Positions 18,195 to 27,607 of a stretch of DNA of 27,633 nucleotides are shown here, piece after piece. The DNA lies in NCBI GenBank assembly GCA_020536535.1, contig JAHLWZ010000021.1, forward strand, positions 17,113-44,745. The letters run 5' to 3'. The notes under the pieces were generated by a model that searched no databases, had not been told where the DNA came from, and was given only the letters and a program-made list of their open reading frames with translations. The position numbers were made by a program, and so were the translations under genes. Numbering within the stretch: the first letter of the stretch is position 1; each line of letters starts with the position of its first letter. Source of the stretch: Pelomyxa schiedti (taxonomy: Eukaryota; Evosea; Pelobiontida; Pelomyxidae).

Positions 18195-19779
18195 TCAGGA
18201 AGAAGATATTCCCTTCTTGTTGTCTGTGTTTACAAGATAAATACCAAGAGGGTGGGAGTATAATGCATACACATTGTTATCCACAAGGGGTCTTGCAGAA
18301 GATGCCCAGTCTTGCAGAATTTTTGCCTCTGCGGATGAAACCCACCTATGGAACTGTGTTGTCTGTGCCGGCAGTGTGGCAATGGCCGCATTGAGGGAGT
18401 TTTGTATTCTTTCAAGGCCAGTGCGGAGGTAAGGGTCACGGATTGAGGGCACCTCGGTTATCAGTTTCTATTGGAGGTTTGTTCTTAAATTTTTGGAGAG
18501 CTTCTTTCAGTTACCTGAAAAATGAGTCTGGCCGAAAACAAATTGTTGAAAGCTTCCAAATATCCAGGTGGAATGCTTGTGGATTGTTGAGATAGAACCT
18601 GCCTACAAACGCTTTGTTAATCCCATTGGGCAAGAGCAAGTAACCTCAATCTATCACGAGCAAAATATGAAGGTATTCTGTCGAGGTTTCCTAGTAATAT
18701 CGTTTCTAGCATATTACTGTTATTTACTGTAAGGCATCAGAAAGAGGATCCTTATACACACTGTATTGGAAGCAATTTTGGCTCTATAAAAGCATCTTTC
18801 GGAATGTGGGCTTTGATTTGATGTAATATTACAAGGTTCCACTATATCATTTAGAGGCAGTTGCACCACTTGAACAAACCTTGTAAAACGATTCTAAATC
18901 AATAGTTTGTAAGAGATTTACATAGTCCGTCCATTTTCTTTGCACTGCTTGTTGTTAAAATTCGTGGATACCTTATAAACTGATACCCCATATCTTGGAA
19001 AAATTAGCAAATCGTGTACATAATGAGGTAATACATCAATTTGAGTGATAATGGCCGGAGATCCAATCCATATGCGTAAAAATTCTGCCTGAATAACATC
19101 GATGTACTCTTTATAGCAAGGGAATAGGGCATCCTGGGTCCAGTTGATCCCCGCTGATGTGTGACTGTATTCATTAAAAAAAAAGTTCAAATAGGAATAA
19201 ACCATTACTTGTTGTCCTCAGTGAGTGACTATGGAACTATTAGTCGAATAAAAAATTATAACATGAAATACCTTTAAAGCAAGGTACGCACAAAGGAGAA
19301 GTTGTTGCTGTGACATAGAAACACCCAAGTTCACTAGCAATTCTTTTTCGTAATGTCGATACCTGTAGGAGAGGGTCAAACATACCAAAAAAGAAAAGGA
19401 CAATTGCCTGTCTTTGTAGAGAATCACCAAAGGGCCCTCAGAAAACTCAATCATTGACACAAAATCATCAGGTACTGGTTTCATTGTGGATATACCCAGC
19501 CTCCCACAAAACTTTACAACTCCACTCACTATGTAAAAAAACAAAATCAACAACATTACCTCGAGGATTTTTTGTAATGCAGCAGTGTGCACCGGTGTAG
19601 AATCGACGTTGTACACATGCCCCCCCGGCGGTACCCTGTTTACATTGTGGGACCGGAGTAACAACGGGAGATAAAGTGATAGTGATAATACAACAACCCA
19701 TAATTGCATACCACGAGGGGGGCTCGTCACCCATGGGTGGGGCCGATGGCGCCCCGTCGTCTTCGTTTGGCTTCGCCAT
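18195..19779 (-). CDS. Multi-exon gene of unknown function, 3' splicing unresolved
   Basis: Supported 5' exons are 19779-19712, 19635-19402, 19362-19272, 19228-19209 (20 nt) and 19164-18972; introns are 76, 39, 43 and 44 nt with matching phases. The protein begins MAKPNEDDGAPSAPPMGD and continues VPPGGHVYNVDSTPVHTAAL, a hydrophobic stretch VMLLILFFYIVSGVV, VILYKDRQLYRHYEKELLVN and GINWTQDALFPCYKEYIDVI. The last exons are 18602-18515 (QVLSQQSTSIPPGYLEAF) and 18467-18195 (KLITEVPSIRDPYLRTG through ISSS, TGA). Between 18971 and 18603 there are coding-like pieces (KWTDYVNLLQTIDLESFYK near 18935-18880; SQNCFQYSVYKDPLSDAL at 18783-18728, or the overlapping frame HQIKAHIPKDAFIEPKLLP). No join from exon 5 keeps frame, because every GT donor there is phase 0. 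No family is recognised. Confidence 0.5.
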
Positions 19780-19984
19780 TGCGGCCAACTTGGTCCAAGT
19801 GTTGTTGAGAAAAGTTTGATTGACACAGGGAAAGAATTGTTGTTCTTTCTGCAGACCCCTTCAACACAGTGACGGCAAAACATGAGTAACATGAAAGGGT
19901 CTGCAGAAGAAACGAACAAAAACGCAATAAACCTCGCAGCGCTCATCACTCATTGACTCTGTTTTATTCATCTCTCTCCTTCAT

Positions 19985-21126
19985 TCAAGAATGGTTGGTT
20001 ATCTCAGAGATATAAGCGGAGGCAGCATGATCGCCTGGAAGTTCTCAATTAGAGACAACGATGAAAGGGCTATTGTATTACCTTTGCTGCTGGCAAGCAA
20101 GTAAAGCCGAAATGCCTCTTTGATGTCATTGGTGCCTTTACCTGACCGGTAATAGTCTCCAAGGTTCCTCAGTGCCAGGGAATTTCCCTGTGAGGCACTC
20201 AGCCTCAGCCATTTCACTGCTTCATGAGAGTCTGGTGGCCCATTCAGTCCTTGCATGTAAGCAACGCCGAGGTTGTTCTGTCCCATGTTATGACCCTGAA
20301 CCGCTGCCCTGTAGAACAACTGGAATGCCTCGGCTTTGCTGGATAGTGGCATCCAGTATCCGAGGTTTGCCTGTGCAGAGGGATTCCCTTGCTCAGCAGA
20401 CAGCCTGAGGAGATGCAACCCCCGCTCCCTATCCACCGGCATCCCTATTCCTTTCCTAAGCCTATTTGCGAGGCTCACCTGGGCCAGTGGATTGCCCTTG
20501 GCTGCGGATAGTTCCAACAGCCTGATTGCCTCGTCCTGGTTCATTTCCACGCCCGCGCCTTTATCAAAGCAGAAGGCCAGGTTGTTCTGCCCCATGCTGT
20601 GACCAAGCGATGCCGAAATCCTGAACGCCTCGGCGCCCTTGGCATGATCCTGCTGCACACCAATACCCTTTTCAAACAGCAGCCCCATCAGGTAATATCC
20701 AGTCCCCAAGTACAGAGCCTCGTCCCCCGGGGTACTCAACTTTTCACCGCCGATTCTCCCGCCGCCACCAAGCCTCACAGTCGCAATCACAGCACTCACT
20801 AGCACTTCCTTCGAATCCCATGAGAACGGCCTCCTCTTGCTCAGCACACTGGGCGCGTGTGTGAACACGCACCGGGTCAGAAAATGTGCCGCGCATTTCC
20901 TCTTGTCGCAGTAGTGTCCGATACTGCCACCACCACAACCACCAACGCGTGCGGCGCCACCTAGGCCAGCGCCATCGGTGTTGACACCCAGACCCACAAT
21001 TTGCGCGCACCAGGCGTCGCAGGCGGCGAGGTCGCCCCTGGCCAGCATCCCGATCGCGGAAACAACCTCGTCCACGACTTGTTGATGATGAAGGTCGCCG
21101 CTGTCATCGTGTTGGTGGTCAGACAC
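19985..21126 (-). CDS. Sel1-repeat protein A
   Basis: Two exons, 21126-20082 and 20034-19985 (TGA), 47-nt intron, 364 residues. The N-terminal module has AIGMLARGDLAACDAWCAQI, a Gly-rich insert, and a Cys/His cluster CDKRKCAAHFLTRC. It is followed by five to six Sel1-like repeats (about 145-345), for example YYLMGLLFEKGIGVQQD, AQVSLANRLRKGIGM, GQNNLGVAYMQGLNG and ALRNLGDYYRSGKG. Sel1 repeats form helical scaffolds for protein assembly. The intron is confirmed by the paralogue at 24572-25867: both break at SSKG and both have a 50-nt last exon (DHAASAYISEITNHS here). Its 5' end is divergent from the surface-glycoprotein gene. It is not bacterial-like, given the shared intron. Confidence 0.88.
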
Positions 21127-21619
21127 ATCGCCGTCCTGTGGTGGTGGTGGTTGGTGTATGGCGACTGTAAGCCTATGTGTGTTTATGTCCGCCGTGGTCG
21201 TCTTCTAGATACCACTTTCTGGGAAATCTCTTGCGAAGAATTGTGCCTTTCCTTTCCTAATCGATTAGGATTAGGCTTCCTCTTGCTGGCCAGCATCCCG
21301 ACTACACACTCACACCATTCCTCTGGTATTTTTCATCAGCTAAAGCCCGATCTTGATCAAAATGTAGTGCAGGTCAGAATGAAATTTGCATCAAAGCCCC
21401 ATTTCCACGCACTGGAAAAAAGCCTGCACGAAAACCGGTGCCAGATGAAATTTTTTGCGGGTTGGACGAGGTACCAATCTTGTTGTTAGTTGAAAGGCAA
21501 ACTCGCCACCTTTATAAACAACAACTGTGTAGACTACATACTCAAATTATAGTTTTAATAAAACAACAAACAGCCTTCAAACCAAAAAGCCAACAAAACC
21601 AATAGAATAACAAACAAAA
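21127..21619. promoter_or_regulatory. Divergent promoter region (Sel1 A / GPI glycoprotein)
   Basis: 493 bases between divergent start codons. A TATAAA at 21513-21518 lies 102 bases before the glycoprotein ATG and is a plausible TATA box. A short palindrome, TAATCGATTA, lies at about 21259-21268. No element is confirmed. Confidence 0.45.
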
Positions 21620-24490
21620 ATGATAATCACAAACCTGGCGACAGTATTAGTGGTATTGTGCATTGCTGGAGTGACATCAGCAAGGTTCGGGACACAGCTG
21701 CCCACAGCCTCGATATCAGTTAGCACTGATGCCCAGGCAATTGGGAACACTTGGGGTGTATCTTCAAATTCTTCTGCAGATTTGTATGCATCCATCTTTT
21801 CACCTTTCTATTTTCTTTTACTATGTGAGTCTTTGCGAACTGTGTTTGTTGTTGTATATATACAATATGTTTTATAATATAAAGCAAAACTAACCAGTCA
21901 CCTCTTCAATGAAAAGGGGGTTCTGGCCAGTGAAAATGGTGGACAACAGCCTTCCTGATGGGATTGGGTATTTCCAGTCATCAGTTGGAGACAGTTCAGC
22001 TGTTTGCCGGTTTTCAATTGACTTGCTCACTGAGAGAAACATCACATCAATGCTGCTTTTCCCGATGGGTGCCTCTCCTGCGTCGTATTCCATGGCCGGG
22101 GCTGACGCTTCTGCTGTAGTCGGGTCAATAACTTATCCCGTTGAACTCCTCCCTGGTATGTATTGCGTAGTTTAGTAGTTGATTTTATCTCAAATCAAAT
22201 CGTAGAATGGACAAGCGGAAATATGGCCAGCATCACAACACCGGTTGAAGTGTTTGTGAACCGCAAGGTAAGGTATATAACAGTCAGCTTGCAAAAGCCT
22301 GCATCAGAGTCAATGTTTTATATGGGAAGAGTGCACTTTTACAGTATGTTTGTTACTACTTCGTCATGCTGCCAATAATCAATACCAGCTTGCGTGCCAT
22401 GCGATTATGAATACATGATGAACCCATCCACTTGCGCCTGCATGCTCCGTGAGTTCATAATGGAAGTCAAATCAAATTACTTACACAATCTCAGTGCCAC
22501 AGTGTGACAGATACGTCCACCCAATGGAGGTGAATGGGTGGAGCACTTCTATTATTGGAGGTGGAAGCGGATTCTTAGCTCCAGATACTCTCACAGTCAC
22601 GTTCTCGAAGCCGATCGTGAACGGCGAAGGTCCCATTTCAATCCTTCCTGCTGGAGGTAATGTCACGCAACTCAATTTCATTAGATTATATCTAATTAAT
22701 TAATGCAGAAACAAACGTTGGATGTGGGTGCCCTTCAAGTGCTTGTTCAATGGTTGTGTCCGGCTGTAACATGATTTATACGTACACAGTCAACTGGCAG
22801 TATTTCCTCAACAACTGCGGCGTTGAATTGCTCCCATCTGATTCCTCTGTGTTGTATTACCGGACAGTTTTCAATTGTATGTTGTCGCACATTCAGTTCT
22901 ATACTCACTTACTCACTTCGCACAGACAACTTTGACACTTTGGTTGTCAACTCTTCAGTGGTTCAATCAACGAGTGAATACACCCCCCTCTATGTATGTT
23001 GTCAGTTGCGACAGACTTGGGAAGGGGACATACTAAAAATTGTCACCAGATCGCCATTCCGACTGTGATTGACTTGACGCTTGTCCAAATCAATCTGGTT
23101 GATCCGTATGTGCCAACGGTTGTCACTGGTTATGTGAGTGCATTTCATTTGCATTCTATGGTGCAGTTTCTAAACAAAATATTAATAGGTCACTGTGAAG
23201 AAAATCATTGATAGGAAGCTGCACCTCGAATTTTATACTACAACATTGAGCCCATACAATCTCAACATCCTCAGAGTCGACACAAATGTGAAGTTCTTCA
23301 ATCAGACTTTCACAGTAAGACTTCCTCATAAGATCCGGTTGGTCTAACCAACCATCTCACAGCACATGAGTACCACCTGCACGTTGACAGATGTTACGTG
23401 TTATCAATACTGGCAGATTGACAGTTACCTTGCTCCCGACGTCTGTATCTTCCAAGGAGAGCCGATTTTGATCCCCTTCCAATTCACTTGCCTCGATGGA
23501 GCTTCCTGTTCATACCTGGTCGGCGGTGTTGACAAGCAAAACGGTACCTTCTCGGTTCCCATGTGGTCTTCCGATCTCTGTGGGTCAATTCAGGTATTTA
23601 ATTTATAATCAAAAAATACTCACTCAACTTCATTCAGTTAAACGCCACTCTGACTGGAACATTTGACATGTTCAGTGATAGTGCATGCTCTGTACCGAGT
23701 AAATCTTTCAAGCTTGTTCCTCCTACAACTGCATACCTTTTGGTAATTTCCATGGTTTCTGTTTTTGAATTCTCATACCGGTCATTCTCAGATTGACTTG
23801 ACTTCGTCAGTTTCGATCAACACGGTCACTCTGGTCAACTTCTATGTATTCGTGAATGGGACTCTCAACGCTGTCATGTGCGTTAAATTGTTTTACTGGA
23901 ACAAGAATGGGATGCATTCAACTTACCCAAATTGCCAGATTCAACAAAGCCACTCAAGCACTTGCAACAACAGCTCACTTTGTAGAGACCACTCCATATG
24001 ACTCCGATGTAACAAAAATGCTCCTCGCAATCGAGTTCAACACCAACTGGTTATCAATTGGTGCGCGATTTCCTCCTTCCTCTCTCCACCCCACTGCCTT
24101 CTTTCAAATTCAGCTGCAATTGCAATTGCGTCGACCTGAAACTAACTTTTTGCAACTGCAACAGACATGGGCGAGGCGGCGGACATCAAGTTCCAGGCGG
24201 ATCTCAGCGTAACCTACAAGACCGCGGCCAAGACCCCGTCGCGTCGTGGCGCCGAGACGCGCGCCGGCAGCGGCTACCCCGAGAGCGTGACCGTGCTCCA
24301 AGCCGGCCTGGTCACAAGGGCCCCCGCGGCAGCGACGTCGACGTCGGCGCCGTCGAGCGGCGACGCCCCCGGAGGCTCGGCGTCAAACACCCACTCCGCA
24401 ATCACGTCGACGCGCACCTCGAGCGGATCCCACGCCTACGCTTCGATTGCAACGCTCGCGTCTCTCGCGCTTGTTTCTGCTATTGTATAA
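21620..24490 (+). CDS. Secreted, probably GPI-anchored surface glycoprotein, 14 exons
   Basis: Exons are 21620-21824, 21898-22155, 22206-22343, 22389-22448, 22495-22656, 22709-22876, 22926-22993, 23050-23133, 23189-23314, 23363-23593, 23638-23742, 23792-23877, 23939-24060 and 24165-24490 (TAA). All phases agree; 712 residues; introns 44-104 nt. The signal peptide is MIITNLATVLVVLCIAGVTSA. The ectodomain is beta-rich with paired Cys (CVPCDYEY, CACML, CGCPSSACS, NNCGVELL, CTLTDVTC, FTCLDGASCSYL) and several N-glycosylation sites (NIT, NSS, NGT, NAT, NQT). The last exon is abruptly GC-rich and encodes a Ser/Thr/Ala stalk ending in a hydrophobic tail with no basic residue after it (YASIATLASLALVSAIV). 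That tail is the pattern of a GPI-attachment signal. It is likely a surface adhesin or receptor, but no known family is recognised. Confidence 0.85.
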
Positions 24491-24571
24491 TTTATGAGAA
24501 AAAACAAACTTGGCTGGTTGGCCCAAGTGCTAACCATCTCAACAACTTTGTTTCACAGGTTCGGTGTGGGT

Positions 24572-25867
24572 TCATTCACGGTTGGAAATGCGGGACACGA
24601 AAGTGGTGGCAGCCTGGTCACCTGGAATATGTTGGTAAAACATAACGTGATGCAACAACCATCCATGCATAATAAGAAAAATGTGATGGATGAGGTTGGC
24701 AAGAAGTAGAAAAGGTATACCTTTGCTGCTGGCAAGCAAATAAAGCCGGAATGCCTCCCTGGTGTCCCTGGTGGCTGTGCCTGTCCAGTAATAGTCTGTA
24801 CAGTAATAGTCTCCAAGGTTCCTCAGTGCCATGGGATTTCCCTGTGAGGCACTCAGCCTCAGCCATTTCACTGCTTCTTGAGGGTCTGTGTGTCCGTGTA
24901 TTCCTTTCATGTAGCGATTACCAAGGCAGTTCTGTGCCACGTCGTATCCCTGAACAGCGGCACTGTAAAACAACTTGAATGCCTCCGCCTGGTTGGTTCC
25001 TGGCTTGGTGTGTGGTGGGTCCGGGAGTTTCTCGTAACATAGTGCGAGGTTTGTCTGTGCACAGGGGTTTCCTTGTTCTGCAGACAGTCGCCAGAGCCGC
25101 ATTGCCCTGTCATTATCAACAGGAGTTCCACCGAAGCCGTATTTGAGGTTGTACCCCAGGCTCACCTGGGACACTGGGTTTCCCTGGGCAACAGATAGCT
25201 CCCAGAGCCTGTTGGCCTCGGCCTGGTTCTTTTCCGCTCCGTTCTCCCAGAAGTAGCCCATGTTGTACTGCCCCATGCTGTGCCCCAGTGATGCCGAAAT
25301 CCTGTAAGCCTCAACAGCCTTGGCATCGTCGGCATGTACTCCAAGGCCCTTTCCAAACATCACGCCCATCAGATAGTACCCAGTCCCAACGTACTGATCA
25401 CAGGAGCCTCCTCCCATTATTTCTATTTCGTCGGCGTGACTCCCACAGGCAGCGGACCTGATTACAGCACTCACGAGAACGTCCTTTGAATCCCATGAGC
25501 ACGCCTGGGCCAGCTGGATCTCCTCAGTCGTCGTGTCTACGTCCCTGAATGGCTTCCTCTTGCTCAGCAAACTGGGCGCGTGTGAGCACACGCACCGAGT
25601 CAGAAAATGTGCCGCGCACTTCCTCTTGTCACAGTGCCAGTTATGGGAGCACGCCCCACCGACCGAAACAGCGTTCAGACCCACAATTTGTGCGCACCAG
25701 GCGTCGCAGGCGGCGAGGTCGCCCCTGGCCAGCATCCCGATCGCGCAAACCACCTCGTTCACTGCGTCGTGGTGGGGATCTTCGGCACAACCGCGGTTGG
25801 TGTCGCGGTGCTGCAGTTGCATCGTGAGCCTGTTGGTGTTGTTCGCGGCCCGAGCGTCATCACTCAT
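24572..25867 (-). CDS. Sel1-repeat protein B
   Basis: Two exons, 25867-24721 and 24621-24572 (TGA), 99-nt intron, 398 residues. Paralogue of 19985-21126 with the same order: AIGMLARGDLAACDAWCAQI, CDKRKCAAHFLTRC, then Sel1-like repeats (YYLMGVMFGKGLGVHAD, SQVSLGYNLKYGFGG, AQTNLALCYEKL, AQNCLGNRYMKGI, ALRNLGDYY) and the SSKG|DQAATTFVSRISNRE junction. The start is the ATG before SDDARAANN, aligned with MSDHQHDD of copy A; the frame upstream of it is hydrophobic and probably untranslated. It converges on the glycoprotein gene with only 81 bases between stops. Confidence 0.88.
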   Translation of the reverse strand: MSDDARAANNTNRLTMQLQHRDTNRGCAEDPHHDAVNEVVCAIGMLARGDLAACDAWCAQIVGLNAVSVGGACSHNWHCDKRKCAAHFLTRCVCSHAPSLLSKRKPFRDVDTTTEEIQLAQACSWDSKDVLVSAVIRSAACGSHADEIEIMGGGSCDQYVGTGYYLMGVMFGKGLGVHADDAKAVEAYRISASLGHSMGQYNMGYFWENGAEKNQAEANRLWELSVAQGNPVSQVSLGYNLKYGFGGTPVDNDRAMRLWRLSAEQGNPCAQTNLALCYEKLPDPPHTKPGTNQAEAFKLFYSAAVQGYDVAQNCLGNRYMKGIHGHTDPQEAVKWLRLSASQGNPMALRNLGDYYCTDYYWTGTATRDTREAFRLYLLASSKGIPFLLLANLIHHIFLIMHGWLLHHVMFYQHIPGDQAATTFVSRISNRE

Positions 25868-25993
25868 ATTTTGGAAAAACAACAAGATTGCCGAAATGGT
25901 TTGGGAAGAAAAGAGCGGTTTGAGGGCAAACATTGATACAGGTTGGGTGTTGGTGTTCGGTTAATGTGATGAGCTCTCTCTTGCATGAGATCA

Positions 25994-26777
25994 TCATGCA
26001 CTGCCTGCACCCCATTTCTTTCTCATTTCTGCGCGCTTCTTGTCTGTTTGCGGTGTTTTTGAGGGCTTGGACTCGGATCCCATAAGGTTCTCCTTCTCCT
26101 CTGGCTTGCTGTTGACTTCCATAGCGGCCTTCTTTGCCTTCTTCTTCTTCTTGTTCTTCTTGGATGGGGCACAGCAGCAGCAACAGAGTAGGCAAAATGC
26201 AATTCCTAGCAGGAGGAGGGCACCTCCGCCAAAGGAAATGACCATGATCCACAGAACGGCAACTGTATGGTGCTCGTGAGTGCAAAGTCCATTTTTATTA
26301 TTTACTTCAATTCTTGTGTTTTTGTTTTGGTTTGGTAAAGTTTCGGTTTTGTTTTGGTTTTTGCCTGTGTTTTAGTAATATTCATAAAACTATACAATTA
26401 TGTAAAATAATCGGATATTGTCCGGCATTAGGGGAATTTAGAACATACGAGAGCATTGACCCGAGTACCAGTATGGGCCGCAATGGTCCTTGTTCTCAGG
26501 TTTTAGCCAGGTGCCGTTCTGGCAATTGCCGGTGTGGTTGACGCCACCCTTTGAGCACCACACGCAGTCGTCAAATTTAACGCAACTGCTGCAGTTGAAA
26601 CTATGTGTACTGCATATGGTCTGATTACCACGCACTACGCGCACAGTAAGTACAAACGATGGGGGGAAAAAAAAAAAGAGCAGGGAACGAGAGAGCCAAA
26701 AAAAAAGTACCGAGGGAGGGCCAAGCTATTACAACAAAGGCGACGAGAAACAATACGCCGACGTACCACCGCCCCAT
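25994..26777 (-). CDS. PTTG1IP-like PSI-domain type I membrane protein
   Basis: Three exons, 26777-26711, 26634-26449 and 26262-25994, 173 residues; introns of 76 and 186 nt in phase. The signal peptide is MGRWYVGVLFLVAFVVIAW. A PSI-type Cys module follows (CSTHSFNCSSCVKF, DDCVWC, NCQNGTWL, CGPYWYSGQC). Next is a transmembrane helix (VISFGGGALLLLGIAFCLL) running into a CCCCC palmitoylation-prone cluster. The cytosolic tail is basic (KKNKKKKKAKK) and ends DKKRAEMRKKWG. The order PSI - TM - Cys cluster - basic tail with RAEM..RKK matches the animal PTTG1IP (pituitary tumour-transforming 1 interacting protein) family. The exact role in protists is unknown. Confidence 0.82.
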
Positions 26778-27006
26778 CGTCCTCGTAGTGGTGTGTTTGT
26801 TGTTTCTTTTATTTTTTAAGAATCGTTTTATGCGATACGAGATGGATGTAGTTTCGGGATGTTTTGGGGCAATTGAGTACCACTATGCACACGGTCTGTT
26901 CTGGCGGTGGGAACTCCGTTTCCAAGTGAGTCTGCTACTCCTCAAGAGGGAGCTTCAGATTAGTACAATAACCGGAAATCCTGCCTAACAGGGCCGATTT
27001 GGAAAT

Positions 27007-27013
27007 AAAAAAA
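27007..27013 (-). terminator. Pol III terminator (T7) of tRNA-Leu
   Basis: Seven A on +, just beyond the minus-strand tRNA-Leu 3' end. Confidence 0.8.
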
Positions 27014-27015
27014 GA

Positions 27016-27097
27016 TGCGCCGGCTGGGATTCGAACCCAGGCTCCAAAGGAAATGCATCTTGAGTGCACCGCGTTAGACCAACTCCGCCACCGACGC
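27016..27097 (-). tRNA. tRNA-Leu(CAA)
   Basis: Third identical 82-nt copy; anticodon CAA. Divergent from tRNA-Val at 27196. Confidence 0.95.
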
Positions 27098-27121
27098 TGG
27101 GGGAGACACTCAGTTCTCAAC

Positions 27122-27146
27122 GGTTTGCAATTTCTTCTTCCACAAA
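27122..27146 (-). repeat. Conserved element upstream of tRNA-Leu, copy C
   Basis: Same block as 5256-5281 and 14305-14330, 24 nt upstream of tRNA-Leu, followed by a short A-rich insertion. Confidence 0.7.
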
Positions 27147-27195
27147 AAAGAAAAGTACTGGAGCCTGGGGAACCACCATCCTCTCTTGTTGTGGG

Positions 27196-27268
27196 GGTTT
27201 CGTAGTGCAACTGGTAGCACGTAAGTTTTACACACTTGAGGTCCTGGGATCGACACCCAGCGAAACCA
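27196..27268 (+). tRNA. tRNA-Val(UAC)
   Basis: Differs from 14381-14453 by one D-loop base (T for C). It keeps the T-loop ATCGACA with A54. Anticodon UAC. Confidence 0.88.
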
Positions 27269-27270
27269 GG

Positions 27271-27274
27271 TTTT
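27271..27274 (+). terminator. Pol III terminator (T4) of tRNA-Val
   Basis: Four T, two bases after the tRNA; weaker than in the other copies. Confidence 0.6.
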
Positions 27275-27331
27275 GGATGTAAACATTTTTGTACGGAAAA
27301 GCTCAGCAAGCAACGTTGCTTCTTGATGAGG

Positions 27332-27336
27332 AAAAA
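27332..27336 (-). terminator. Pol III terminator (T5) of the Ile-bodied tRNA
   Basis: Five A on +, downstream of the minus-strand tRNA gene. Confidence 0.75.
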
Positions 27337-27339
27337 GAG

Positions 27340-27429
27340 TGCTCCGGGTGGGGATCGAACCCACGACCTCAGCATGACTCAATACTGTTCTAAAAAGTAC
27401 CGCGCTCTAACCAACTGAGCTACCAGAGC
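27340..27429 (-). tRNA. Ile-bodied tRNA with anticodon UUU and 16-nt intron (possible pseudogene)
   Basis: Base-for-base the same as tRNA-Ile(UAU) at 6251-6340 except at positions 35 and 37, where A is replaced by T. The anticodon loop reads CTTTTT, giving anticodon UUU (27395-27393), which would read Lys AAA codons on an Ile acceptor body. The change also makes five consecutive T (27396-27392), a Pol III stop signal inside the gene. Stems, intron sequence and 3' terminator are otherwise intact. It is either a damaged copy or an anticodon-switched tRNA. Confidence 0.75.
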
Positions 27430-27527
27430 TTCAAAGTGTTCTGTTTGAAAGTACAATTGAAAATTATTTCTGAAGAATTCTTGATTTAATGATTCTTTCT
27501 GCCACTCTTCACCCTCCCTTTCTGTGT

Positions 27528-27600
27528 GGCTTCATGGCTTAGTTGGCAAAGCGTCGCTCTCGTAAAGCGAAGATCGCGGGTTCGATTCCCACTGGAGCCT
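27528..27600 (+). tRNA. tRNA-Thr(CGU)
   Basis: Like the other two copies except acceptor GGCTTCA (a T-G wobble with TGGAGCC) and one D-loop T. Anticodon CGU. Confidence 0.92.
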
Positions 27601-27603
27601 ATC

Positions 27604-27607
27604 TTTT
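27604..27607 (+). terminator. Pol III terminator (T4) of tRNA-Thr
   Basis: Four T shortly after the tRNA, followed by further T runs up to 27626. Confidence 0.65.

Noticed and set aside
19544-19580. Candidate 31-nt intron (GTAATG...ACATAG) in the unknown gene
   Set aside because: Removing it breaks the frame with an immediate stop, whereas reading through keeps the frame and gives a hydrophobic segment. Kept as coding, with some doubt.
26603-26988. Plus-strand frames with Lys/Arg-rich product
   Set aside because: They overlap the first exon, intron and promoter of the PTTG1IP-like gene and have no recognisable content.
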